From DATKMS01 sp041497995 (lineage in GTDB: Bacteria > Desulfobacterota > Binatia > HRBIN30), in assembly GCA_041497995.1 (NCBI GenBank), contig JBGQHM010000241.1, positions 1-10,372 on the forward strand: 10,372 nt of DNA, in the 5' to 3' direction. The notes beneath the pieces were generated by a model, which saw only the letters and a list, made by a program, of their open reading frames with translations, did not search any database and was not told the DNA's origin. Shown here one piece after another: positions 1 through 6,719 of the stretch (position 1 is its first letter; the number at the start of each line of letters is the position of its first letter). Position numbers and translations under genes: made by a program.

Positions 1-1201
1 GCCGCTCGACAGCGCCCAGTACAACGCGTATCTGGCGGCGCGCGGCGCCTTGGCACTGCCGCAGAACCAGCTTCTGGCTATCTCGGATCCCGTCCAAGGC
101 GCGTTCGGGTTGCACTATGCGATGCCAGAGCTGCAGACGCTTTATTCTCAGGGGAAGATGGCCGTCCTTGCCAACGTCGGCATGCTCGTCCAGCCCACCT
201 CGTATTCGCAGTTTGCGACACCCGGCTTCGGCCTTCCCCTGAATCTGCGTTCACACGCGGACCAGGTCGTGCAGATGCAGACCGGCATCCCGAACGCCAG
301 CGGGAGCACCGGATGGGGCGGCCGCACGCTCGATTTGATGGAGTGGACGTACAGCTACAACTCGACAACCGGCTTCCCGGTGGCGATATCGATGAACAGT
401 CCGGCGCTGTTTTGCGCCGGCTCGATCGTACGGAACGTGAGCTTGCAGCCCGGGAACTATCTCGACCAGAACGCGATGGGCCTCTACCCGGCGGCAGCGG
501 CGCAGGCGCGTGCGGCCGCGCAGGCACAGATCGTCTCGGCGACCACCGGCAATGCGATCATCGACTCAGCGAACAATGTCATGGCTGACGCCTTGGCGCT
601 CAATCCGCTGCTGAAGGGCGCCGCGGGCGCGGTGGCTTTTCAGAAGGCCTTCCCATCGACGGCGATCGGCGACCAGCTCAAAGATATCGCACGGATGATC
701 AGCCTGAACGCGCAGCTCAACGTTGGCCGGCAGGTGTTCTTCTGCAGCCTGGGGGGATTCGACACGCACGGCGGACAGTCGTACCAACAATGGAGCTTGC
801 TCCAAGAGGTGAGTCAGGCGCTGGACGCGTTCTATGCGGCGACGGTGCAGCTCGGCGTGGCTGACCAGGTGACGGCGTTTACACTGTCCGACTTCGGTCG
901 GACGCTGCAGCCGAGCGGCTCAGGCTCCGATCACGGGTGGGGGAGCCATCACATCCTCCTCGGCGGCGCCGTGAAGGGCGGCAAAATTTACGGGAAGTTC
1001 CCGCTCATGACAAACTACGCCAACTTCAATGCATCCAACGATGACTACGCCGACAACCGCGGCGTCATGCTCCCCGGCGTCTCACTCGCTCAGTACGGCG
1101 CAACGCTGGCAAAGTGGTTTGGCGCAGCCGATGCGGAACTGGACCCGCTGTTTCCCACAGTCACGAGTTTCGCGATGCGTGATGTAGGCTTCATGTCGTA
1201 G
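1..1201 (+). CDS. DUF1501 family protein, 5'-truncated by the window edge
   Basis: The reading frame is open from base 2 with no start before the window, so the gene begins upstream; the TTG at 50 is internal. About 399 residues plus a TAG stop are visible. The family is recognised from a string of typical stretches: DPVQGAFGLHYAMPELQTLY near the left edge, then GKMAVLANVGMLVQPTS, LGGFDTHGGQ (about 245 residues from the TTG codon), LSDFGRTLQPSGSGSDHGWG, and HILLGGAVKGGKIYGKFP. DUF1501 proteins are related to the alkaline phosphatase/sulfatase fold, usually carry a twin-arginine signal peptide and are exported; their substrate is unknown. The Asp/His-rich FDTHG and SDHGWGSHH stretches look like the metal-site regions. 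In many genomes the gene directly upstream encodes a DUF1800 protein, which I would expect just left of this window. The PilT-like gene follows on the same strand after about 105 bases. Confidence 0.93.
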   Translation, partial: PLDSAQYNAYLAARGALALPQNQLLAISDPVQGAFGLHYAMPELQTLYSQGKMAVLANVGMLVQPTSYSQFATPGFGLPLNLRSHADQVVQMQTGIPNASGSTGWGGRTLDLMEWTYSYNSTTGFPVAISMNSPALFCAGSIVRNVSLQPGNYLDQNAMGLYPAAAAQARAAAQAQIVSATTGNAIIDSANNVMADALALNPLLKGAAGAVAFQKAFPSTAIGDQLKDIARMISLNAQLNVGRQVFFCSLGGFDTHGGQSYQQWSLLQEVSQALDAFYAATVQLGVADQVTAFTLSDFGRTLQPSGSGSDHGWGSHHILLGGAVKGGKIYGKFPLMTNYANFNASNDDYADNRGVMLPGVSLAQYGATLAKWFGAADAELDPLFPTVTSFAMRDVGFMS

Positions 1202-1306
1202 GCGCCAGGATCCCCCTCCCCCACAACGCTCCTTGCCGCGCGGGTGATGCTCTGCACCGCCCAGGTTGCGGTGCTGCGGTCGGTCAGGCAAAGATCGCCT
1301 CCAGAC

Positions 1307-2782
1307 ATGCCGAGCCAAGACGTGAAGGCGATCGATAGCCTGCTGAAGATCCTCGTGCAGCAGGGCGGAACCGAGCTGAGGCTTGCTTCAGATCGCCGTC
1401 CGCAGATGTTCAAGGACGACACCGAGCTGCCGCTGACGATTCCCGCCACATCCACGGAGCAGATCCGCGAGTTGCTCGACGACCTGTGGACGTCACACGA
1501 GCTGGCAGTGCGCCAGCGCGGTGAACTATCGCTCAGGTACAGCAGCGCCGAGCTGGGGACGTTCGCCCTGCTGCTCGTCCAGCCGGACGAGTCAACGCTG
1601 AAGGTTCGCTTTCGTCGCGAAGGGAACGAGATGCGGCCGCGTGATGAACCGGCGGGCAGCGACCGGCGCGGCGACGTACGCGCCGGTGCCACAGCGAGCG
1701 GCATCGAGGAGGCCGGCAAGCTCCCGGCGGCGCTCGTCGCAGTGCTGACGCGAGCCGTCTCTCAGGGGGCCAGCGACATTCATTTGAGTTCGCAGGGGGC
1801 ACCGATTGTCCGCATCAACGGCACGCTTCAGGTGTTCGATGGTACGCCCGGATTCGACGCGACGGCACTGGTCGGTGGGCAAGAGCGGCTGGAGCACGTA
1901 CGCGCCGGCGGCTCAGTGGATCGCGCCTTCGACGTGCCCGGGATGGGGCGAGTACGCGTGAACGTCTACGCGACCGAAGAAGGACTGTGCGCTGCCGTGC
2001 GCATTCTGCGGAGGGAAGCTCCAACGCTCGCGGATCTGCATCTGCCGCCACAGATCGAGTCGCTCATCGATCTTCCCCACGGGCTCGTCGTCGCCTGCGG
2101 ACCGACGGGCTGCGGCAAGAGCAGCACGCTGGCGGCGCTCGTGCAGCACGCCCTGCGGGCGCGCCCGCAGGTGCTTGTGACCCTCGAGGATCCGATCGAG
2201 TACGTCATCCGTCCGATGCGCGCCTCCGGCCTGGTCCGCCAGCGTGAAGTGGGGACGCACGTACGCGATTTCGCCACCGGCTTGCGCGACGCGTTGCGCG
2301 AGGATCCAGACATCCTTCTCGTCGGCGAGATGCGCGACCCCGAAACCATTAGCCTGGCACTCACCGCAGCCGAAACGGGCCACCTGGTGTTCGCGAGCCT
2401 GCATAGCCGCACGGCGCCATCAGCCGTCGAGCGGATCATCGACACGTATGCGCCGGAATGCCAGCGCCAAATCCGCGTGCAACTCGCGGACTCGCTGCGC
2501 GCAGTGATCTCTCAGCGCCTCATTCCGACGGCGGATGGAGTCGGTCGGGTCCCGGCGGTGGAGTTGCTCAGGGTCACCCATGGTGTAGCCAATCTGATCC
2601 GCGAAGGCCGCACGGCGCAGATCGTCAACGCGCTCCAGGCCGGCCGAGACGAGGGCATGCTGGTGCTGGAACGCAGCCTCGTCGATCTGGTCCGCGCCAA
2701 TCGGATCCGGCGCGAGACCGCCGTCGCGGTGGCCAACGACCCCGCCACGCTAGGGGAGTATCTGCGCGCAGCAGGTTGTTAG
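1307..2782 (+). CDS. PilT/GspE-family secretion-type ATPase with duplicated N-terminal domain
   Basis: A 491-residue protein if started at ATG 1307; the frame is open from GTG 1244, and neither start has a clear ribosome site, so 1307 was chosen because homology-like sequence begins there. Residues about 140-491 form a full PilT-like unit: SDIHL at 156-160, Walker A GPTGCGKSS at 265-273, Asp box LEDPIEY at 293-299, Walker B region DILLVGEMRD at 335-344, His box TGHLVFASLHS at 357-367, and NLIRE at 429-433, matching the PilT AIRNLIRE signature. Such hexameric cytoplasmic ATPases power type IV pilus retraction. Residues 1-105 look like a second copy of the PAS-like N-domain (GTELRLAS at 21-28 in the SDIHL position), making it roughly 110-140 residues longer than usual PilT. 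No pil genes are visible nearby, so a pilus role is not shown by context; it could serve another secretion or gliding machine. Same strand as the DUF1501 gene upstream. Confidence 0.93.
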   Translation: MPSQDVKAIDSLLKILVQQGGTELRLASDRRPQMFKDDTELPLTIPATSTEQIRELLDDLWTSHELAVRQRGELSLRYSSAELGTFALLLVQPDESTLKVRFRREGNEMRPRDEPAGSDRRGDVRAGATASGIEEAGKLPAALVAVLTRAVSQGASDIHLSSQGAPIVRINGTLQVFDGTPGFDATALVGGQERLEHVRAGGSVDRAFDVPGMGRVRVNVYATEEGLCAAVRILRREAPTLADLHLPPQIESLIDLPHGLVVACGPTGCGKSSTLAALVQHALRARPQVLVTLEDPIEYVIRPMRASGLVRQREVGTHVRDFATGLRDALREDPDILLVGEMRDPETISLALTAAETGHLVFASLHSRTAPSAVERIIDTYAPECQRQIRVQLADSLRAVISQRLIPTADGVGRVPAVELLRVTHGVANLIREGRTAQIVNALQAGRDEGMLVLERSLVDLVRANRIRRETAVAVANDPATLGEYLRAAGC

Positions 2783-3249
2783 CAGGGTGTTGGCCTTGAT
2801 CCGTCTATTCGCGTCCCCCCATCTTTCGATTGATCGGTCGCGGTCTCGGATCGCTCGCAGAAGCGATTAGCTCTTCAACTATTGCGGTCCCCACCAGCAG
2901 TAGTGCCGTTGTTTGCGATTCGGGCGGTCTCTTCTCGTCCGTGGGAACGCGCCACCATCCAGGTCGTGAGAAGTGTGCGTGGACTGTTCGACGCGCCTTG
3001 GCTTGGGTCGTGCATTTGTCCCCTGGTGGATGACCGCTGCAGGCTGCAATGACTGCTACGATGACAAACGGGAGCTGACCGTCTGTTGCATGAAAGCTCG
3101 TTGCCCCTCGTGTCACTTGGCACATCGGCGATGGTTTCATGCCCAGCTACCTGCTCGAAGACACACCGCGCGTCGCCACGGGTATGACGTTCCTGAGTTG
3201 CTGACAGACGCGAACGGTGGGCCGAGGTAGTACGCGTATCGAAGAGGAT

Positions 3250-3267
3250 CACCACGAAACGTGGGTG
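3250..3267 (-). terminator. second hairpin past the dockerin-like gene
   Basis: The arms CACCACG and CGTGGGTG pair around an AAA loop, with one bulged base, about 60 bases past the TGA stop. There is no T-run after it. With the hairpin at 3287-3316 it could give a tandem 3' structure, but it is short and may be chance. Confidence 0.25.
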
Positions 3268-3286
3268 GGTAGTTGCCGTCATCGAA

Positions 3287-3316
3287 GGCGCGGCCAGAAT
3301 CCACTTCTGGGCCGCC
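3287..3316 (-). terminator. hairpin 10 bases past the dockerin-like gene stop
   Basis: An imperfect GC-rich inverted repeat: GGCGCGGCCAGAA pairs with TTCTGGGCCGCC around a 5-base loop TCCAC, with single-base bulges. It begins about 10 bases after the TGA at 3326-3328 of the minus-strand gene, where a transcript end is expected. It lacks the T-run of a classic intrinsic terminator, so it may instead be a 3' stability hairpin. It sits between convergent genes and could serve the plus strand too. Confidence 0.4.
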
Positions 3317-3325
3317 GTATTGCCC

Positions 3326-5323
3326 TCACGTTGCCGGGCAGCCGTTCAGCCCGTTGTTCACGCCGGTGATGATCTCACTGATCGTGATCTCACCCGCACC
3401 GTTGGCATCACCCGCTGAGCACGTGGATACCGGCGCGTTACCGAGGGCGATGTTTACCATGGCGATCAACTCGTTGACAGTGACCTGTCCGTCGCCGCTG
3501 CAGTCACCGACGCAGAGCTGAGGAGTGCGGGTCGGCGTGAGCGTTGGGGTTGGCGTGTGTACAAGCGTAGATGAAGGTGTGCTCGTTGGTGTGGGTGTAG
3601 GAACGGCGCTTGTCGCCGCAATGGTGACCGTCGCCGTGACTGTGGACGACGGATTCGGAGTCGGGGTAGTCGTCAGCGTTGCAGTCTCCATCGTCGTTGC
3701 TGTGCTCGCGTTCGTTGGTGTCCATGTACACGTCGCGGTCGGTGTCGCGGTAACACGTGGTGTCTGACTTGGTGTGTCCGTCACCGAGGCAGTTGAAGTC
3801 GGTGTGAGCGTTACCGTTACTATGGGTGTCAGGGTCGACGTCGGCGGCACCGTCGCAGTCGGCGTATGACTTGGCGTCTCGGTGATCATCACCGTGGGTA
3901 TCTCCGTCCCAGTCGGGGTGTGAGTCGCAGTCTGTGTGGGCATGTCCGTCCCAGTCGGGGTGTGAGTCGCAGTCTGTGTGGGCATGTCCGTCCCAGTCGG
4001 GGTGTGAGTCGCAGTCTGTGTGGGCATGTCCGTCGGGATCTGTGTAGCGGTAGCAGTCGGTGAGGAAGTTGAAGGTGGACTTGGCGTGGCCGTCGGGATC
4101 GGAGTCGATGTCGGCGTGAACGTCGCCGTCGGGGTTGCAGCCGGAGTGGGCGTAAAGGTCGTCGTGGCGACAGCCGTTGGTGTCGCAGTGAAGGCTTCTG
4201 TCGGCGTCTGAGTTGCAGTGTCGGTTGGGGGGGCACTGGGTGAATTGGTCGGACTCGCTGTCCGAGTAGAAGTGTGGGTTGGCGTAGGCGTGAACGCAGC
4301 TGTGTCTGTGGGCATTGCGGTGGGTGTGAGCGTTGCCGTGTCGGTCGGTGTCGGCGGCCCGGTCGGAGTCCGTGTCGGGCTGTGAGTCGCCGTCCGCGTC
4401 ACAGTGTCCGTGGCCGTCGGTGTACTCGTTGGGGTGTGAGTGGCCGTCGTCGTTGGCGTCTGCGTGGCCGTGCGCGTCGGTGTGGGCGTATTGCTGGGTG
4501 TTACCGTCGCGGTCGGCGTCGGCGTCAGTGTGGTCGTCGGTGTTTGGGATGCACTGTTCGTCGGGGTCGGCGTGGTCGTCCGCGTCGGCGTCCGTGTGCT
4601 GCTGGGGCTTGCCGTAGCGGTTCGTGTCTGTGTCAGCGTGGGCGTCGGTGATTGAGACGGACTGTTCGTCCGTGTCGGTGTTCTGCTCGGCGTGATCGTC
4701 GCCGTCCTGGTTGCCGTCGAGGTGGCCGTGGGGGTGTCAGCCGGGATCGTGGGCGCCAGGGTTCCTACAACGATCACGCGCACGCTAGCTGTTGATGCGA
4801 GGCCTTGTGAGTCATATGCGATCAGCAGGAACTCCAAAGTGCCTGCCTGACGAGGGGTGAAGGACGCCCTACTACTTGTGGGGTTTGTCAGCGTGGCCAG
4901 CTGACCCCCACGCTGGAACCACACGTAGAGTGTCCTCCCTCCATCTACTCCGATCGAGACCGTGTGGCCGATCAGACCAACCTGATCTGGGCCGGTACTC
5001 GCGACCGGCAGTTGAGCCGTATTGAAGAGTACCGCTTTTTCGTTGGAGTAGGGACTTTCGCCGGCACTGTCGTACGCCGTCACCGCGAAGAAGTAGGGCC
5101 CTTGCTGAAACCCCGTCGCAAGGAAGTAGACGATGCCGCCGATGGTGTCGCCACTCAGGGATCCGAGATCTTGTGTCCGCGTGTACGTTCGCGACTGTGT
5201 GCCGACGTATAGTCGATAGCCGGCCGCACCGGGTACTGAGCCCCAACGCAGGAGCAGATCGTCGGCGAGGCTCGCCTCGGTCCACAAGACCAAAAGCATG
5301 ACGATTGCGGCGAACGCCCGCAC
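3326..5323 (-). CDS. secreted FN3/Ig-like protein with Thr/Pro repeat linker and dockerin-like C-terminus
   Basis: A 665-residue exported protein. GTG start at 5323-5321 is fixed by a strong ribosome site, GGGAGGAG, about 7 bases upstream. Residues 1-20 are a signal peptide (MRAFAAIVMLLVLWTEASLA, likely cut before Asp21). Residues about 22-100 resemble fibronectin type III (LRWGSVPGAAGYRLYVG, then PYFFAVTAYDSAGESPYSNE). Residues about 105-188 resemble an Ig/PKD domain. Residues about 190-600 are a Thr/Pro/Ser/Ala repeat (TPTxTxTxT), low in charge and likely an extended, possibly glycosylated stalk. The last 62 residues form a paired EF-hand, dockerin-type module: loop 1 DCSGDGQVTVNE has a good ligand set, loop 2 DANGAGEITISE has Ala where Asp is usual at position 5. 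There are no cohesin or cellulosome genes here, so 'dockerin-like' is structural only. A TTGACA lies at 5413-5408 on this strand but no well-spaced -10 is seen. Role unknown: surface adhesion or calcium-stabilised assembly are guesses. Confidence 0.92.
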   Translation of the reverse strand: MRAFAAIVMLLVLWTEASLADDLLLRWGSVPGAAGYRLYVGTQSRTYTRTQDLGSLSGDTIGGIVYFLATGFQQGPYFFAVTAYDSAGESPYSNEKAVLFNTAQLPVASTGPDQVGLIGHTVSIGVDGGRTLYVWFQRGGQLATLTNPTSSRASFTPRQAGTLEFLLIAYDSQGLASTASVRVIVVGTLAPTIPADTPTATSTATRTATITPSRTPTRTNSPSQSPTPTLTQTRTATASPSSTRTPTRTTTPTPTNSASQTPTTTLTPTPTATVTPSNTPTPTRTATQTPTTTATHTPTSTPTATDTVTRTATHSPTRTPTGPPTPTDTATLTPTAMPTDTAAFTPTPTHTSTRTASPTNSPSAPPTDTATQTPTEAFTATPTAVATTTFTPTPAATPTATFTPTSTPIPTATPSPPSTSSPTATATQIPTDMPTQTATHTPTGTDMPTQTATHTPTGTDMPTQTATHTPTGTEIPTVMITETPSHTPTATVPPTSTLTPIVTVTLTPTSTASVTDTPSQTPRVTATPTATCTWTPTNASTATTMETATLTTTPTPNPSSTVTATVTIAATSAVPTPTPTSTPSSTLVHTPTPTLTPTRTPQLCVGDCSGDGQVTVNELIAMVNIALGNAPVSTCSAGDANGAGEITISEIITGVNNGLNGCPAT
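3903..4034 (-). repeat. 42-bp perfect tandem repeat, 3 copies plus 6 bases
   Basis: Three identical 42-base units at 3903-3944, 3945-3986 and 3987-4028, then the first 6 bases of a fourth. On the coding (minus) strand each unit encodes a 14-residue DMPTQTATHTPTGT block inside the Thr/Pro linker. The bases just left of the first unit (GTGGGTATC against GTGGGCATG) look like a decayed further copy. The unit is a multiple of three, so copy number can change without breaking the frame. Exact identity suggests recent duplication or ongoing slippage. Confidence 0.95.
4035..4750 (-). repeat. degenerate Thr/Pro-codon repeat tract
   Basis: The rest of the linker is a diverged repeat of ACNCCNACN-type codons on the minus strand, read on the plus strand as endless GTCGGNGT and GTCGNCGT motifs. 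It gives spurious Val/Gly-rich and Arg-rich ORFs in the other frames. It has no fixed period beyond the 6-base (Thr-Pro) step, unlike the exact 42-base array next to it. Confidence 0.85.
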
Positions 5324-5647
5324 GAACTGCTCCTCCCGGCTAAAATCCCTCGATCCGCTCTCGCGCAGTTACCAATGTCCGCGATCAAGTATCGTAAGCG
5401 TGCGGATTGTCAACTCCGACCAAGGTCGCACACGAGCGGACGGAGGGTGATCTTCGTCCGCCTACCGACGCATGTCAATTCCACTTCAGAGGTTTTGCGG
5501 AGGAGTATGACACCGGGGCGCGGCTTCGACTCGCCAGCCAAGCCGCCCCACCGTGAGATTCAATGTCGTCAGGAGAGACGCGTCGTCATGCACAGGGCGA
5601 AGATCGCGAAAGAACAGGCGTATGGCGACGAGTTCGCGGCTGCGGCC
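5324..5647. other. 324-base gap upstream of the dockerin-like gene
   Basis: This region holds the 5' signals of the minus-strand dockerin-like gene at its left end, including the ribosome site at about 5330-5337. An inverted repeat GCGGACG (5436-5442) and CGTCCGC (5455-5461) encloses a 12-base loop whose outer two bases can also pair. It could end the transcript of the minus-strand gene at 5648-6049, but no T-run follows. A 40-codon plus-strand ORF at 5588-5710 overlaps the end of that gene and looks like chance. I see nothing else. Confidence 0.5.
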
Positions 5648-6049
5648 TCAGCCGGTACTGCGCGGATGCATGCGACCGCTGGCGCGGACGTTGCGCCGCG
5701 CCCGCGGTAGCGCCTTGCGGGACGGCACGCCCTCGCTTTTCATGCGATTGAGCGCCTTGCGGACGGCGTCGGGGTCGAGGCCGAGGATCTCGCACACCAC
5801 CGTGAAGGCGAACGGTGAGCGCTGGCGCTGCGAAAGGATCCAGAACTCGGCCTCATGTGCGAGGGCGCGGGAGCCACGCAGGTAACTCCGGATACCTTCT
5901 TCGAGCACCGCCAACATCAGAGCTTTGGTGCCGGTCAGCTGATCAGCGCTGCGCGGTTTGTCGCCCTTGCGAGCGTGCGCTGGCAGCATGGTGAGATCAT
6001 CGCCGACGGCTCCATCTCGAGCGCGGGAACGCTTACGGGCACGTGGCAT
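5648..6049 (-). CDS. small uncharacterised protein, 'AVLE...PFAF..VCE.LGLD' family, copy 1
   Basis: A 133-residue protein from ATG 6049; a TTG at 6070 and an inner ATG at 5989 are alternatives, and no ribosome site decides. The first 35 residues are basic (MPRARKRSRARDG) and probably disordered. The core, about residues 38-103, carries ALMLAVLEEGIRSYL, HEAEFWIL, then SPFAFTVVCEILGLDPDAVRKALNRM. I recognise this pattern from small hypothetical proteins of deltaproteobacterial genomes. No function is known to me. The end of the core (a short helix, then CEILGLDPDAVRKAL) has the look of a helix-turn-helix, so DNA binding is a reasonable inference, supported by the basic tail RRNVRASGRMHPR. A paralogue is encoded divergently at 6716-7051 and shares AVLE, (F/Y)xWI, PFAF, VC, LGLD and AVR. 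GC-rich codon use matches the neighbours. Confidence 0.82.
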   Translation of the reverse strand: MPRARKRSRARDGAVGDDLTMLPAHARKGDKPRSADQLTGTKALMLAVLEEGIRSYLRGSRALAHEAEFWILSQRQRSPFAFTVVCEILGLDPDAVRKALNRMKSEGVPSRKALPRARRNVRASGRMHPRSTG

Positions 6050-6156
6050 ACGATCGCAGACGGCCCCCAAGCCTCATGTGTTCCCGCTCCCAGTGAGATT
6101 CAACCGAACGAGAACCCATCGAATCGACCGTCCACGGAATCATCGCGACGTAAGGA

Positions 6157-6172
6157 CCCAACTGACGTGCCA
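6157..6172 (-). promoter_or_regulatory. weak sigma-54-like element toward copy-1 gene
   Basis: Read on the minus strand this is TGGCACGTCAGTTGGG. It fits the consensus TGGCAYRN4TTGCW through TTG, but the important GC of the -12 box is GG, so it may be inactive. It points to the 5648-6049 gene, with a predicted leader of about 95 bases. Listed mainly because the same kind of signal, better conserved, faces the other way in the same gap. Confidence 0.22.
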
Positions 6173-6334
6173 AGCGCCGGTAGTGCACCCCGCCACGACG
6201 AGTACACCGCGGCTGGGGCGCTCGCTCTGGCAGACAGCCCTGTTTTTCAAAGGCAGTCGACGAACTTACAAATGCCGCTTGCCCAGGACATTGCATTGAG
6301 GCGGTGATCTTCCGTCCCTCCTGTTCAGCGCGCC

Positions 6335-6350
6335 TGGCATGCGCGTTGCG
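6335..6350 (+). promoter_or_regulatory. sigma-54 (-24/-12) promoter for the zinc-ribbon operon
   Basis: TGGCATGCGCGTTGCG matches the RpoN consensus TGGCAYRN4TTGCW at every defined position but the last, with the essential GG (6336-6337) and GC (6348-6349) separated by exactly 10 bases. Transcription would start near 6361, leaving a short leader that contains the ribosome site AGGAGG at 6372-6377 and the ATG at 6387. Position and spacing are as expected. I did not identify enhancer (activator) sites. Confidence 0.6.
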
Positions 6351-6371
6351 AAGAACGTGCAATCCCCGCGC

Positions 6372-6377
6372 AGGAGG
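6372..6377 (+). promoter_or_regulatory. ribosome binding site deciding the start at 6387
   Basis: A perfect AGGAGG lies 9 bases before ATG 6387. It excludes the upstream in-frame start at 6339, which would lie inside the predicted promoter. Confidence 0.85.
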
Positions 6378-6386
6378 AAGAAGACA

Positions 6387-6719
6387 ATGACGACAGGGAT
6401 CGCCCACGTTTCGTTCTCTGGTGGCGGCATGTTCCTGCCCGCTCGTAGTCCCTACGATCGGCAGGTGTTAGCTGAGCACGTGGTGAGTCGCGTCCGCGCG
6501 AACGGGCAGGTGCAGGTCCTCATCGATGATCAACGCTGGATGGTGCACCAACGCCGCAGCGCACGCAGCGCCTGTTGCTCACAGTGCGGGTACGGTGTGG
6601 ACTCTGCGTGCTACTTGGTCTCTGCCAGCGGGAGCCTCTATTGCGTGACGTGCGCGTTCCGCGATCTTGCGGAGCCGGCGTCGGCGCAGCCCGTGATGGA
6701 GCGGAGGATGGGCTCGTGA
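6387..6719 (+). CDS. small zinc-ribbon-like protein (CxxC...CxxC)
   Basis: A 110-residue protein starting at ATG 6387, chosen for the AGGAGG 9 bases upstream. Residues 1-55 have no motif I recognise (YDRQVLAEHVVSRVRANGQVQVLIDDQRWMVH looks like a helix followed by a strand). Residues 64-89 contain CSQC at 64-67 and CVTC at 86-89, spaced as in a treble-clef or zinc-ribbon knuckle pair; Cys63 and Cys75 are extra. The likely role is a zinc-binding structural or nucleic-acid/protein-binding unit; no enzyme motif is seen. Its TGA stop (6717-6719) overlaps the GTG start (6716-6718) of the next gene, so the two are translationally coupled and probably work together. A sigma-54-type promoter lies just upstream. 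The exact family is not recognised. Confidence 0.82.
   Translation: MTTGIAHVSFSGGGMFLPARSPYDRQVLAEHVVSRVRANGQVQVLIDDQRWMVHQRRSARSACCSQCGYGVDSACYLVSASGSLYCVTCAFRDLAEPASAQPVMERRMGS

Larger units (their letters stand above)
2783..3325. other. 543-base stretch without a confident gene
   Basis: This lies between the ends of two convergent genes. I see no tRNA, no transposon end and no strong terminator with a T-run. Short ORFs exist in several frames. Only the plus-strand ORF 2973-3230 (GTG start, 85 residues) has any protein-like character, because its cysteines cluster in CxxC pairs; see findings. The minus-strand ORFs 2805-3140 and 2875-3282 overlap each other, have no ribosome site and resemble no family I know. 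Two hairpins at the right end (3250-3267 and 3287-3316) lie just past the stop of the minus-strand dockerin-like gene. Confidence 0.6.
6050..6386. other. 337-base divergent control region
   Basis: No gene is supported here. It separates the minus-strand copy-1 gene from the plus-strand zinc-ribbon operon. It holds a strong sigma-54-like site on the plus strand (6335-6350), a weaker one on the minus strand (6157-6172), and the ribosome site of the zinc-ribbon gene (6372-6377). The ORFs crossing it on both strands lack ribosome sites and family resemblance. Confidence 0.6.

Noticed and set aside
1913..2445. Minus-strand ORFs of about 160 codons inside the PilT-like gene
   Set aside because: They lie wholly opposite the Walker A/B region of a confident gene; typical antisense ORFs of GC-rich DNA.
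2805..3282. Two overlapping minus-strand ORFs in the gap after the PilT-like gene
   Set aside because: No ribosome site, no recognisable domain, and mutually exclusive frames; ordinary for a GC-rich gap.
3903..4034. Regular repeats that could suggest a CRISPR array
   Set aside because: The units are directly adjacent with no unique spacers and lie in frame within a coding repeat.
3525..4655. Several Val/Gly-rich, Ser-rich and Arg-rich ORFs on both strands, including 3889-4236 (-) and 4274-4651 (+)
   Set aside because: All are other-frame readings of the Thr/Pro repeat DNA of the dockerin-like gene. They follow the codon repeat, have no ribosome sites and no domain.
5588..5710. 40-codon plus-strand ORF starting MHRAKIAKEQAYG
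   Set aside because: It has a weak AGGAGA upstream but overlaps the 3' end of the better-supported minus-strand gene, is very short and resembles nothing.
5551..6103. Short shared string GTGAGATTCAA on both sides of the copy-1 gene (near 5553 and 6093), as possible flanking direct repeats of an insertion
   Set aside because: Only 11 bases match, no terminal inverted repeats or transposase are present, and the flanking bases differ; chance is likely.
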